DNA from: Toxoplasma gondii ME49
Taxonomy: Eukaryota > Apicomplexa > Conoidasida > Eucoccidiorida > Sarcocystidae
Length of the DNA: 64,000 nucleotides
Direction: 5' to 3'
Assembly: GCF_000006565.2 (NCBI RefSeq)
Contig: NC_031476.1
Coordinates: 2,070,458 to 2,134,457, forward strand
The notes below the pieces were generated by a model that saw nothing but the letters and a program-made list of their open reading frames with translations, was not told the DNA's origin and did no database searches. Shown one piece after another: positions 35,935 through 47,904 of this stretch; position 1 is the first letter of the stretch; every line of letters begins with the position of its first letter. Position numbers and translations under genes: made by a program.

Positions 35935-38900
35935 GTATATATTAGTGTAGAGGAATTCGAGTGCGTACATGCGTGTGTGTGTATTTGTGTGTGGGTTTGC
36001 GTGTAGGCACGACTGCGTCGAACAGCAAAAGAAAGAACTGGAAGAAGAGAATGAACTCAGGATAGATCCACAAACGAAAAAAAAGATGGAGAACAGGACA
36101 AGGACACACGCAGACGTCGGTCTAGCTCCTGTCGAACCTCGACGTGCATGCAGTTGCCCAGACATGCAGGCCGGTATGCATTCGTCCGTTCACATGCAAG
36201 TACATGCGCATCCACATAAGTATATGGATATCGACTATTTAGGGACAGATATGAATAAATGTGTACGACTGCGTTTTTGCATGTATGCGTGTAGGTATGT
36301 GTGTGTCTATGAAGGTGGAGAAACTCAATTCAGCGTGTCTGCGTTTTGGCCTGCTTCTCGTTTTCTGACCGTGATCATCGCATGACGCTTTTTGATGGAA
36401 GTCTGTCCATCGAGACGCATGACTGGGTAGCCACAGTCGCGGCACATGCGGTCGAACAAGTCGAGAGTTTGTGTGTAATTGCTGATGAGGACGATTTTAT
36501 CATTTGTGGTGGTTCTGATGACGTCGAGGAGCCTGCGAAGAGAGAGGCGCACGCGGGGCGCAGGCGCATAGAGAAGCGATGCACGGCAGGAAGAAACATG
36601 CAGGCCGCTCTGAAGGATGCGACGTCGAGAGACGAACTGGAAATGAGCAGCAACAGTGTACGCATCATGCACTGCAAAACCCATTCATGGCAGAGAGAAA
36701 ACAGAAAAGCAAGAGAATAAACTGACGAGGACGACAACAGGAAATGCCCCAGCGAAGAAGAAGAAGCAAGAGAGGAAGACAGAGACGAAAGGAGAAGAGA
36801 GAAGAGAGTAAAAAACTCGAGGAATAAAAAGACGAGAAACAATCGAGGGAGGAGAAGAAAGAGGATGAGGTCAAGAAGACGGAGAGCAAGGAGAAGTCGC
36901 GGGAGAAGCACACAGAGGAGGAGACGATGGAGAACAGGAAGAAAAAGGAGGACAAGGAGCGACTGAAGCAAACGCAGGGAGTGCGAGGGAAAGAATGAGA
37001 GTAGAGGAATAGACGAAGAGAGTGACCGACCTAGCAAGAAGCAGAAGCTTCCCGGAGATTTCAGTGCGGACCATCCTTGAGCGTGCCTTCTGGCCTTCGA
37101 GGTCGAGTTCGCTGAAGTATTTTTCACATTTTTCAAATCCCTGAAGAAACCGCGAGAAAAGGAAAGCATGCATAGTCAACCAGAATACCAATGAACATCG
37201 AGAAAAGAACTGCAGGAAAGGACAGATCAAGTACAACTCGCGACTCATCCGTTTGCAAGTAGACAGACACGTTTGTATCTTTCTACTCAGATGTCTGCAG
37301 ATGGCAAATATCTGTGCATCTTTTATACAGGTGGCCAGTTTTCAAGCATGCGCTGGATATTACTTTTTTACTCCGCAGCGGTGGGAAGCTGGACATGAGG
37401 ACGCTTGTGAAAACTCTACAGGTGGCGGCGCCTTCGTTGTTGTTCTTCGATTGCAGATTCGAGTTTTACTTTTATCTCAAGGCAATCTGCTGACGCAGTG
37501 GATCTGAACTTGCCTTGGTTGGGGACCTCACCTGTGTTCCTGGGTTTTCTCCGTACTCCATGGACTGTATTTTCCACCAGTTTTTTCTTGAGTTTTCCCT
37601 TCTTCTTGCCTTAAGATTTTACCTCTCCTTTGTACCTTCCGTGTCGCCTCTTATTTTTCGTTGGTTTTCTCCCCTTCCTTTTCGTCCGATTTGCCTCTCA
37701 TTTGTTTCCTGACTCGGGAACTACCTGGAGCATTTGCGCTTGGGACTTCACCAGCGACGGATGGTTGCAGAGCTTCATGAGTCCCTGAATGCTCGACAGC
37801 ACGCGCCCTGTGAAGCCACCCTTCCCTTCTGCCTCCGCCGTGAACATCTTCCGACAGCTGAGCATCAGGCGCGCAGAGATCCTCCGAGTTGCTTTGTACG
37901 CGTCTCTCAGCTGCTCGGCACTGCAGTGGCCGATACAGGCAACTCGCGAGTTACACACGCGCAGCTCAGTGAATCCCGCGACTACGACTCCCGGGGCGAA
38001 CGTGGCGAGGAGAACGACGTACAAACAAGGAAAGCGACGAGAAGCGGTGCAAGATATCCGAGAGAAAAGAGTCGCGCAGGAACGGAACTGTGGGGAGACG
38101 AGACACGCGAGAGAACGCAGTTCGTCCTGTTCGGAGCGACGCTTTCACAGCCAACTCGAGGGCCGAGAGAGAAAACGAGGTTCAAGCATGGAATTGAGAG
38201 GAGAGAGCAGATGAAGCCGAATGGGAGTGCGAAGAGAGTCAAATGTGCAGCTCCCGCAAAAACAAAGTCAGAAGAAACACTCCGGTTTCTCCAGCAGCGA
38301 GAAGCACGAGAGAAACGGACAACATGGTGCTGTGTAGACTTCCGTACCTTTTCGAGCTGAGGAAGGACCGGTAGAACTCCTTCTGAAGAGGCGTCAGGCG
38401 ACAAAAAACATTCTAAACACCGCAGAAAAAGGGGAAACACAAAGACACTCTCGCCGTGAACCATCGCTTTACTGATCGCTGAAGATACGCACATGCCGAA
38501 AACAAGTGGCGTCAAGACATAATTACACATTCATATGCATTGACATATATGCTCATATATATATGTATATATATATTTATAATTGGATAGATGTGGAAAT
38601 ATGCTCAGGCTCAGGAAGAAGAGCAGGACACAGACTTTCTGGTTTTGCATGCATAGGTGTCGTTTTCCGTATTCGACGAAGAGCGCCGAACACAGCTTCC
38701 TTTAAAGGACGAGGAAAACTTTCTGCTGAGAGAAGAGTAGCCCAGCTCGTGTTGAAGGCAGTCAATCTTTTCTTCGGCTGGTGGAACTCTGAGATCATCC
38801 TCAAGGGGAGAAGAAGCGTGTGGCTGAACGAAAGGCAGATTTGGTCGCGTCTTGTTCGTAGAAGGCGTACGAGAACAACTTTGGGAGGAAGGACTTTCGC

Positions 38901-41900
38901 GAGGAGAGAATTCGTTCGACGAAGAATAAACAAGTTGGTCAGCGACGAAAGCTCCGTCAGCCTCTCTGCCGCAAGTTGCTGCTGGTCTTCTGTCGCGTCA
39001 GGTTCTCGTCCAACCAGAATTGGATTCGCGTATCGCCTTCGAAAAGTGTGGGCATCTCCTGGATCCCAGAGAGAAGTAAAAGAGAGACAAAAACGATGGA
39101 TTCGACGGATGCCCGAGAAAACGCTCGTAACTCGACCTGTCTCAGAGACGAGGACTCTCAGGACGGTGGTCCTGACCAGGCTCGCATCTGAAAAGGCGTT
39201 TCCTGTCGCTCTAAACACGAGTGATAATGGTGATCGATATGAATGTCGTATGGAACATAACCGATGCGGGGTAACCTTCCCGCCGTGAGACACTGGAATT
39301 CGACATTTTTACTCGCTTTTCTCGACAGACGACTTGTGGCTTCTAGCCGCCTACAGTTTCGCTCTGTGTGTCTGATGAAAACGGAGACGAAGAGGAAAGG
39401 GATACCATCATTCGTCGCCGAGTGATGGATTCTGAGCGCAAACTAGCTGAAACTGGTCTCAAGAGCATACACCGCGTTCTTCCGGAATCCGGTATTGAAG
39501 AGGCACCAAAATGTGAAGCTTCTTCTGCTTAGAAAGGAGACTGGCGCTCAAGTGCAGAACGACTCGGCCACTGGAGAGGACAGAAAGAGGACGAGACCGA
39601 GGAACACGCAAACAGCGACGGCGAGAGAGAAAGGAGCAGTCTGAACCTTCTACACGAAGTTTTCTCGTTTGTGAGAGTGTTAATTTTTTTCTACAAGCAC
39701 AGATTCGATTCGGAAGTTAGCTTGAAGGCGGCAGAAAATCTACCATCTAACGCATATGTAGCTTGCACAGGAGCCTTCACATCTACAGTATTCAGGAAGA
39801 TCCGAGTATTGTACAGCCTCGTTCTGAGTCGGTTGTTCTTTTCAAGGAGTGCTTGTTACGAAAAAAGTGTTTTCTCTTTTCGCGCTCTTTGTCTTGCCGG
39901 ATTCTTCAGCTGACTCTGAATGCGCGCGCCTAATTTTAACTCCTGAGACACCGCACCACATGTAAAAGCTCGAGTTCTTTCGCCCCAGCGACTCACCAAC
40001 TACATTCGGATTGCAGAGGGAAACGAGAGCGAAAAATTCGTCGAGGTCGTTCTGAATCGGAGTTCCACTGAGAAGCAGCCGCTTCTTTGCAGGCAACTCG
40101 ATGATTGCCAAAGAGGTCTTTGTCTTGTCATTTTTCAGACGATGTGCCTCGTCGCAGACAACCATGTCGATCGGGACGCCTTCGAGGCGGTGAACATGCA
40201 TCCGGAAGGTCTCGTAGCTCGCAATCAAAATCCGGGACTGAAGGGGCAGGGACAAAGAGAGATCAGAAACGAAACGATGGATGAGAGAAGAAAGGAGACA
40301 GGTTCCACTGCCTAAGCACGTGTCTCCATGTGGGATCTTGTGCAAAATGGAAATACTCTATCTTCTGCATTTGGTCTACAAATGGCGTACAGACGTGCGT
40401 TGAGAGAGAGACAGCGGGGCTGAGACCGGCCAAGGTCGCAGTTGAGAGGCGCAGGCAACGAAAAAGAGATGCGAAAGACTGCTGGACGCCAGCAAAAAAT
40501 CGAGAGGGTCAAAGAGAAGAGAAAGATGCGACAGCTGAGAAAGAGACGAGGAAACGCAGAACGAAGACAGGAGAAGAGAGAACTGACTGGAGGCGTCCGT
40601 CGGCGAGAAAGAAAACAAAGGAAGAAGGCCACCAGAAAGAACAGAGGAAGTCGTCGGGTACTCTGAATAGCGACGTCTTGTGACCCCTTATGACCTTTCA
40701 GTTCTTCTCCGGCATTAAATACACCAGGTTCGAATGTGTTCTTTCTCACGCGTTCAGCGCCGCCGATGTAGAATCAACGTAGCAGTTGTAATGTCACGCC
40801 GTTTCTGAAGCCTTTTGTCTACAAGATGCCGCCATAAACATAAACGAACCTCACCTGTCGGTCGTACTTGAAGCCCTCGAATTTGGAGACAACTTTCTCC
40901 TTGCAGTTGTCAGCCACAGGCGTGCAGCCGCAGCGCCCTTGGAGCCACTTTTGAATTTCTGCCGCCCAGTTGTTCACCAGAGAGGCCGGACAAACGACGA
41001 CTGCTCGGCGGACGGCTGACGACAGAGGCGGAAGTAAAGGGCAAGAAAGGGACCCAAAACAGAAAGTCAGGAGGAATGAAAAGAATCCACAGGAAGACCG
41101 AGTTCCCCTGGAGTGTCTCGTGCGTACTGTTTTGATGGAAACAAAAAGGGCAAACGGGTTCGGGGTTCTCCCGGCGATGGTGCGTCTCTCTTTTGGCGCG
41201 TGATAAGTGCGTGGTTCCCGTCGCTTCCTAGTTGTCTTTGCCTGCATTTACCCGGTTGTGTGCCCTCAATGTTTTGTTCCAGAAGCGTCCAGAGAATGGT
41301 GATGCTCTGCAGAGTTTTTCCCAGACCCATGTCGTCTGCCAGGATGCACCCTTCTCCCTGAAACTCCTTCAGACCCATCAAACAATCAAACATGAACTTC
41401 ACGCCTTGTCGCTGGTGCTCGCGCAGCCACCTAAAGAAGCAATCACACAGAAAAGAAACCGAGCATGATACCTCACGCAAACGAAAAACGCAGAAAGACA
41501 CACCTACAGAGACCCACAAATATACATATATATATACATGTAAACACATATGCATTTACATAGACGTACACTTATAGATGATAGATACATATACGTACGT
41601 GGACATGCGAACGTCGATGAAGTTCTGTTTTTATCTGTAAATTTGATTTTGTCGGAGCAACGAGCAGTGCACGTACCGCGTGAGCATGGGGTCGACTTCA
41701 ACCTTTTTTTCATGAGGTCGATCAGGTGGGGGGATGTAGAGAACAAGGGGATTCGCCTCAGGTAGCGCTTGAGATGTGGGAGCGGGGGGGGGGCTCTTGA
41801 ACTGCTTGGAAGCCACTGCAAATGCCGAGGACCTTTTCAGCCTCACACCCAGCGTTTTCCGAAGGGACTCTTCGCTGACTCCTAACAAACAGTGCAGCCG

Positions 41901-42563
41901 GGCAGAGCGACCGAGCAGTGTCAAGAAAAAACAAGAACGAAGAGCAAATTTGTCCTGCGAGAACCTGGCAACTGAGGAGCAGCGGAGGAACGAGGACTTT
42001 GTGTGGATGGGAACAGTACAGTATTTTCCGCTACAGTCGCGGGCAAGAGAAAGACACTCGGAGCGATAGACAGAAAGGTGATAAGAGAAATCGTGTCGTT
42101 GTGTGTGGTTCAGGAGAGGAACCTTTTGCAGGTCAGCACGATAGACATGACTTGTGATTCACGGAGCACAGATCCTGCGGCTTATTTAGAAAAGATTTTC
42201 AATCAAGTTGCGTCCCTTACTGATCCAGTCAGTTCGGGTAAGACCTTTTCGCACGGCTGGTTGCCACTCGAACGCGGCGTTCCACGTACCTGGTTGATGT
42301 CCTTTCAGTGGGCTTTTGAAAGGACGAAAGAGTATCGATGGGCCTTTCTCCACAGACAGAAGAGGCATAATCGGTGCCCGGACGAGACAGACACAACTCG
42401 TCCTGCCGCCAAACAGGCCCGACGGAGGCCCGGCGTCACTGGGAGTTTCTCCATCTTTAGAATCGTCACAACGGCGCTTGCTGGGGGACGAGGAGCCCAG
42501 CCCGATACCAGTCCTGCAGATACACGGGACATACAAGAGGCTGGAGAGGTGATCCAGCACCAT
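32273..42563 (-). CDS. RAD54: RAD54 homologous-recombination DNA translocase (SWI2/SNF2 family)
   Basis: Eighteen exons give 930 residues. Exons from the start: 42290-42563, 41677-41881, 41252-41430, 40855-41015, 39997-40237, 38871-39058, 38348-38412, 37725-37920, 37031-37140, 36370-36532, 35623-35760, 35227-35319, 34544-34611, 34444-34476, 33870-33988, 33318-33491, 32915-33102 and 32273-32470. All phases agree. Motifs in order: [19 protein letters not shown], Walker A GLGKT (195-199), DEAH (302-305), [69 protein letters not shown], and the RAD54-specific tail [14 protein letters not shown] with a TWAHH..D block. Known: RAD54 drives RAD51-mediated strand invasion and branch migration. Motif II is DEAH where human RAD54 has DEGH. 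The last exon adds an acidic SEEDEEFVV tail not seen in human RAD54; its splice is the least certain. Exon 2 contains a run of ten C. Confidence 0.95.
34797..35108. repeat. TA microsatellites in a RAD54 intron
   Basis: A series of TA and TATATTTA runs at about 34797-34857, 34952-35000 and 35086-35108, in the intron between exons 12 and 13. Further TA tracts of the same kind are at 38540-38585 (intron 6) and 41518-41545 (intron 2). Confidence 0.8.
35870..35942. repeat. TA microsatellite in RAD54 intron 10
   Basis: ACATATAT units leading into a long pure TA run, then TATGTATATG. Located between the exons ending at 36370 and starting at 35760. Confidence 0.85.
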
Positions 42564-43300
42564 CTCGGCTCAAGCTGCTCACGTCAGTGATCTCCGTGTG
42601 TGATTAGGTTGAAATGCCCGAACGTGGCGTCTTAATAGCGACAGAGTTTCGCAACCAGACGAGCGGATAGTCTCTGGAATGGCATACACTCAGTGATGCA
42701 AGAAACAATTGCGCCAGTGTCAAGAGGCGACCGTCACCTGGATCCTTGCGAGTGACTCGTTCTGCGAAACTTTGCTTACTGAGCCACGCTCAGGGGGATT
42801 CTTCTCATCGCGTCTGTTCTTTCGGCAGGACACCATCGGGTGGGGGCGTGCGTTACTCAAGCGTGTATGCAGTTGCGAGCCTCAGCGATAGACGCAGTCG
42901 AGTTGCCGTGGCATTTTTGAGCGCTACGGAAACGAGCAGAACGCCGAAATTCAACGGAACGCAGAGGAGGGACGGTCCGCAAAGAAATTGGAGAAAGCCG
43001 TGGCCCTGCTTTACACCCAAGGGGGAAAAATGGGGGGAAATGGGACGGGACTCAACTCGAACTGTGGACAGAGAAGTCGAAAGGCAAAAACCAACTCAAA
43101 AACGTCCCATTTGCCTAAGAATAGACGCTTCCAAGTGTATGGATGAAGATGAACAGCGACGCAGATTCTGTGACACTATCGTTTTACACAGTGCACTCTG
43201 ACAAGACAAGCCCTCCACGAAAGCGAAATCCCGACGACTTGCATGCGAAATAAGTGGAGACATCCGGAAGATATCGCCTTCCAGGTTCCGTAGCTCAGCC

Positions 43301-43333
<33 letters not shown>

Positions 43334-43987
43334 CTGGTTCGATCCCAGCCGGTACCGCGCCTTTCTTGTCGCATATCCTTTCCTCAAGATTTAATTACTT
43401 TTTCCCTAGCTGAAGTTCTTTCTTCCGACATCATTGAAGAATTGTTGGTTTCACAACGCCTCCATCACGACACGCGGGCATTCCGGCGCACGGAGCCAGC
43501 ACCGACAGTCATGCTTTGAGAACAGGTCACTCGGTGTCCGTTCGCGCGAGTCTTCTTCGTACGAGCCTCTGCCACCTCCAAGTGTTTGACATGAAACGAC
43601 GAGACTTAACCCACACCTGCGAGCGAGTGATGCACACAATCGGATTGGGCATTGCTAAACGAATAACCGGATTCGCCAGTGACGGAGCTTGTGGTGCTGC
43701 TTGTCTTGACTGTGGCCTGACAGTCACTGACCACTCCTGCGCGACAGCAAGTCAAATACCGTGCTGGTTGAAATGTCACCACTCACATCCTAAGCTGTAT
43801 ATACACCCGAGTCGTCATTACAAAAGCCTCGTGTCGCCGTGGGTCCCGCTTTGTCTATAACTCTGTACGAGACAACCACACTGTCACTCAAAAAAAACGA
43901 CCTCATTTACGACACCTCGAACCATAGTTGCGTACGTGCTTTCCTTGGTCCCTGTTGTTAGATTGGGAACGCCAGCTGTTGTTTATC
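42564..43987. other. Divergent intergenic region between RAD54 and the coiled-coil gene
   Basis: About 1.4 kb that should hold promoters for both flanking genes. The only supported feature is the tRNA gene at 43284-43357. Short open frames on both strands are not supported. Confidence 0.6.
43284..43357 (+). tRNA. tRNA-Asn (anticodon GTT)
   Basis: A complete 74-base cloverleaf folds by hand. The acceptor is GGTTCCG/CGGTACC with discriminator G at 43357. The D arm is GCTC/GAGC and the anticodon arm TGTGG/CCACA with loop CTGTTAA (anticodon 43318-43320). The variable loop is AGGTC, and the T arm GCTGG/CCAGC has loop TTCGATC. There is no intron and no encoded CCA, as expected for a eukaryotic nuclear gene. 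Internal A and B boxes are intact (TAGCTCAGCCGG, GGTTCGATCCC). Position 4:69 is a T-T mismatch in an otherwise perfect acceptor stem. A weak T-run follows near 43400. Confidence 0.93.
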
Positions 43988-46900
43988 ATGGATGTTATAC
44001 ATACGACCTCCAATGGACAGGGCCGTTTGCTGCCTAGCCCCTGTCCGGGCAGCAAAAAGCTCAGACTGCACACTGACAACTCACCGGAGTCACACAACTG
44101 TTTGGAATCTGTGGGAGCCAGTATCCACTCGTTGTCATTGACCATCAAAAATCATGCCGTCGAAGGTAATCCTCAGTCTGTGATTAGGACATGCTGGTTT
44201 TACATCGGTAGTTTTTCAGCCAACCCTTTGAATGCACGTCTTCAGAAGCATCTGCTAGAAATCCGAAGAGAGCTGGCCGCTGCTGAGAAGTTTGAGGCTG
44301 CAGTGGAGAAAGCCTGCAAGCCTCTTCTCTTATCGCTCGAAAATCTGGTCGGGAGCAGCTCAGATTCGTCAGCGGGAATCCTTCCAAGTGTCCTACTGAC
44401 GGAGAAAATGGTGGAAACCGCATCCGAAGTGCGCAGCGTAATAGATACAGTGTTTAAAAAACGGGACAGTCTGTCGGTGAAAAGAGACCGCTTAAAGGAA
44501 CAAGTGGAGGAAGCCGCTGCTCTTATGAATAGCAATCAAGGAGAAGTTAAGCAGGTGAGGTTCGACGCAGCTGACGTCTCCCTTCACCTAACTTGAACTA
44601 ACGAAATCCACAGATAAAACAGGAAATCAAAAAAATATCCCAGCACGCCAAAGAAAGAATTCAAGAACAAGAACATCTGCTTCACTCTTGTACCTCCCTT
44701 GCTGAGATGGTAAGGAGAATCAGGCAACGCTACGTAGCTTCACACTCCCAAAAGGTTTTGCTCAGGCTCGGGAGAGATGCCAACAATGTGAAGAGCTGGA
44801 GGCGAAATGTTGTGCCAGGGAGCGCGACATAAACTCTCTGCAAACAAACCTGGAAGCAGCCAAACTAGGAGCCGAAAAAGAGAAACAGATGAAAGCAGTC
44901 CTGTTGGGAGAACTGGTATTTCCACGTTCAATTGCTCTCTGGTGTCAAATGATGCTTATACTAGAACCAGCACAAGCAACTCGACTCCGTGAGGCACGCA
45001 AATTGCCTGAAGAGCGAGGAGGCGTTGTCCCTTGTTCAGAAACTGACAGAGGTTGAGGATATACTGCAGCGGGATCGCGCGTCCTTGAGCATGATCAAAT
45101 GCCAAACCGACAGTCAAGCATTCTGTCTGACGCTCCTTGACAAAAGGATAACTGATATGGAAACCGATTTTCCATCGCTTCAACAGGTGCAGCGTCTTTA
45201 ATAGATGTGAAGGCCACTTACATGAGGCTCGAGCGTTGCAGACTCTCACAGATCTGCAAACAGAGTTAAATGAGCTGTCGAAAACTTTAAATGCTTCTGC
45301 ATCGGAACTTCCAGGAGTTAGAAAGGAGGTAACCATGACTTTGCTAGTCCGGGGCAGACCGCCTGACACCAACCGGGTTATTTAATTGCAGATATATCTT
45401 TGTGAGGAGACGCTCACCAATATCCGCCTGTAAGCTCTGGTGGTGTGATGGGTGCAGCTTCGAGAGACTAATTCGCAAAGCAGAAGCACTCAGGAAAAGG
45501 AGCAAAGGAATGTTCAGCTTCACGAAGAAAACGCTGCACTGGTGCAAATGCTCCACCAGCGTCACGGGCAAAGCGAGAATTTGTCAATGCAAGCCGAAGA
45601 AATTAGGTCAGAACTGGAGCTGCTACAAAGCCTCAAAATTGAGAAGGTCTGGTTGGCTAGAGACTCCCCGTGAGAGGGCATCTCATCGCCAGTGAATTCA
45701 GGAGGACTTTCTGTTGGCGCTTCCGACTGAGGCAGGTGTGACGCTAGCCCTTTCGGGCAATGTAGTCGACCGAGCAGCAGAAACATTGACCGCGTTGGGA
45801 AAGGAGGTGACTAATACAAGATCAAAGCGACTTAGAAGTGCCTTATGCTAGAAACGCTTCAGATTCTCCAACAAGAGCAAGCATATCATTGCCTTCTTGA
45901 TGCTATCAAACGCACAGAATCCGGCGACATGGCGCTAAAGGAGGGTGAGTCATACTTGGAGGCAGAACACCAACACAACTTTAACTTTTCCTTTCAGAAA
46001 TTGACGTGGTGGCACGTGAAATTCAAGAGTCGGAAGCTGTTTCGTTGTGTATGGAGGAAGCGAGAAGAGTGTAAGGACTTGGATTCTGCTGTTGTGAAGT
46101 TCGATTAAAGAGTGCATGGTCAGCTGTTCAAATATGACGGCCGAGCGTCTCCAAACGCTGCAGGCGGAAATTACCACGAAGGAACATGCTTTGGAGGAGC
46201 TGGTCAAGTTGCAACGTCTTGCCGAGCAAACGAAAACAGAAAAGGTATACAGCACACCAGAGATACTTGACCAAACAACCCTGTACCGGATCGAATTCAG
46301 GAGAAACAGGAGATGCTTATAGCCGAGGTGCATGACAGATACAACAGAGTAAAAGAAGGTGGGCCTTGCGAGCACAGTTTGTGAACCTGACTGCAGCAAA
46401 TCATTGGTGGTCACCAGCTCTGACTAAGGAACACACTAAAAAGATCGAAGAAATCATGGCACCGAATTCCATTGTTAGGACAGCACTGGAGCAGCGCGAA
46501 GTAAAAAACGTTTATGGATGCGATCGGAAACCGTATCACGTGGTAGCAGGTGGCAGAGTGCGACGCAATGTTCCGAGCAGAGTCAACTCGTCTGCGTTCG
46601 GAGCTGTCACAGAAGGTCGAAGAAGCTAGAAAAAAGGTAGATCTTGTATTCATCACGACAGAAGAAGCATCTATGACGTTTCATATCCCGTAGCTATCGG
46701 AAGAGAAAGAAATCCTACGCAAAGAAGAGGCATGCGTTTCTCGGTTAAGAACTGAGTTGGAGGAACAGACTCTGCTACCTTTTGCAAACAATGACGCTGC
46801 GGAAGGTGGACCGATCACTGTATCTCTAACGTTCTCCGACGGCAAGAAAACGCTAAAAGGTGGCTGTCCCGATGACGCAAGCCAATGTGTACATCAAAAC

Positions 46901-47551
46901 ATTCTTTTCCACCCGCAGCGATGTTGGCCCCGGAGACTGGAGATGCAAAACATGCTAAGTAGGCTGGATCATATAAAGTTATTGCCTGATCCTATGCTAG
47001 TCTCTGACGCTTCGGCCTCAGGTCTGCGCTAGACGCAACTGGAAAACGAAAGTAAATAGTGGCTTCTGCCTTCTGGCTTGGGAGCGTCGAACCTCACTGT
47101 GTATTCAGTGAAGCGGAGCAAGCCCCTCTGGAGGGACTCAAGGTATATAAAATACAGCCGATGTTACCTCTATGACCGAATGTTTATCTGCTTCAGTCAC
47201 CGCATCTGTCTGCCTTGCGAGAGAAGCTATTCCATTCAGCCCGGCTACCAGAAAAGGGCCCGCTGGACAGCCTCCTTCACCTGAAGGTAAGTTGTGTTGT
47301 CAGATAAAATAGAAAACGTATATCCTATCGAGCAACAGAGAACCACTAAAGGGCATGGAGCATCTGAGAATGCTTCCGCCCGTCCTTCCAGCCACGTAGG
47401 AAAGCTCTGTTTTCGTGACACCCGCCAGCCCCATCAGACTGCCTTCTTCAGAGCTCTTTCGCAAAATTTTCTCGAAGCACTGGCCCTTTTTATAACCTCG
47501 GATGTTCTTCAATCAGGAAACAGAAGACAACTATCTTTACTCAATCATTAA
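43988..47551 (+). CDS. Coiled-coil protein in about 20 small exons, function unknown
   Basis: Model: 43988-44165, 44220-44554, 44614-44709, 44766-44915, 44965-45186, 45227-45328, 45458-45646, 45702-45806, 45836-45944, 45998-46070, 46100-46244, 46301-46358, 46418-46500, 46550-46636, 46694-46805, 46919-46958, 47022-47051, 47085-47142, 47197-47286 and 47339-47551. Every junction keeps frame and the sum gives 824 residues. From residue 60 onward the protein is almost continuous heptad repeat: LQKHLLEIRRELAAAEKFEA, IKKISQHAKERIQEQEHLL, LEEQTLLPF. Introns are mostly 30-60 bases, unlike the long introns of the neighbours. There is no motor, membrane segment or known domain. Coiled coils of this kind occur in centrosome, kinetochore, basal-complex and SMC-like proteins, and I cannot choose among them. 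The four exons from 46919 and the end are least certain. The start is the first ATG of the open stretch. Confidence 0.65.
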
Positions 47552-47904
47552 AAGAAGGGACTCACGAGATTGACATTTTCTCACCATAGTGCTCTTTACT
47601 CTTTTACGGGAGCTATCTACTGTAACACAGACGTAGAAGCGAGACCTGTGTGCTAGAGCACAGTGTGTATCGACATGGATTTCTGGCAACGAAGACAAGA
47701 CCATAATTGAACTTGCGTTCCTTCACTGTGTCTTAACTTCTGTGACCGACACTCCAGATCTACACTTTTACAATGGTACAGGAATCAACTCAAGTCGGCA
47801 CCACGAGAACAGCCGGAAAAACGGAATGAACACGGCATCTGGTGCGGGAACAAATATCACCGACCCATCTGCATGGGTAAACAAGCCTCGCTGGACGGCT
47901 TATC
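47552..47904. other. Short convergent intergenic region
   Basis: About 350 bases between the ends of the coiled-coil gene and the INCENP-like gene. No feature seen; the two 3' UTRs must be short or overlap. Confidence 0.55.

Noticed and set aside
27141..35942. TA-rich tracts as a possible centromere, origin or CRISPR-like array
   Set aside because: They are simple alternating TA microsatellites of differing lengths inside introns, with no regular spacer-repeat structure.
38506..39288. Plus-strand open frame of 260 codons
   Set aside because: It is antisense to RAD54 exon 6 and its flanking introns, has no domain, and starts within a TA-rich stretch.
45391..45428. A possible 38-base exon in the coiled-coil gene between a GCAG acceptor and a GTAAGC donor
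   Set aside because: Including it shifts the next exon out of its clear heptad frame; skipping it keeps phase 0.
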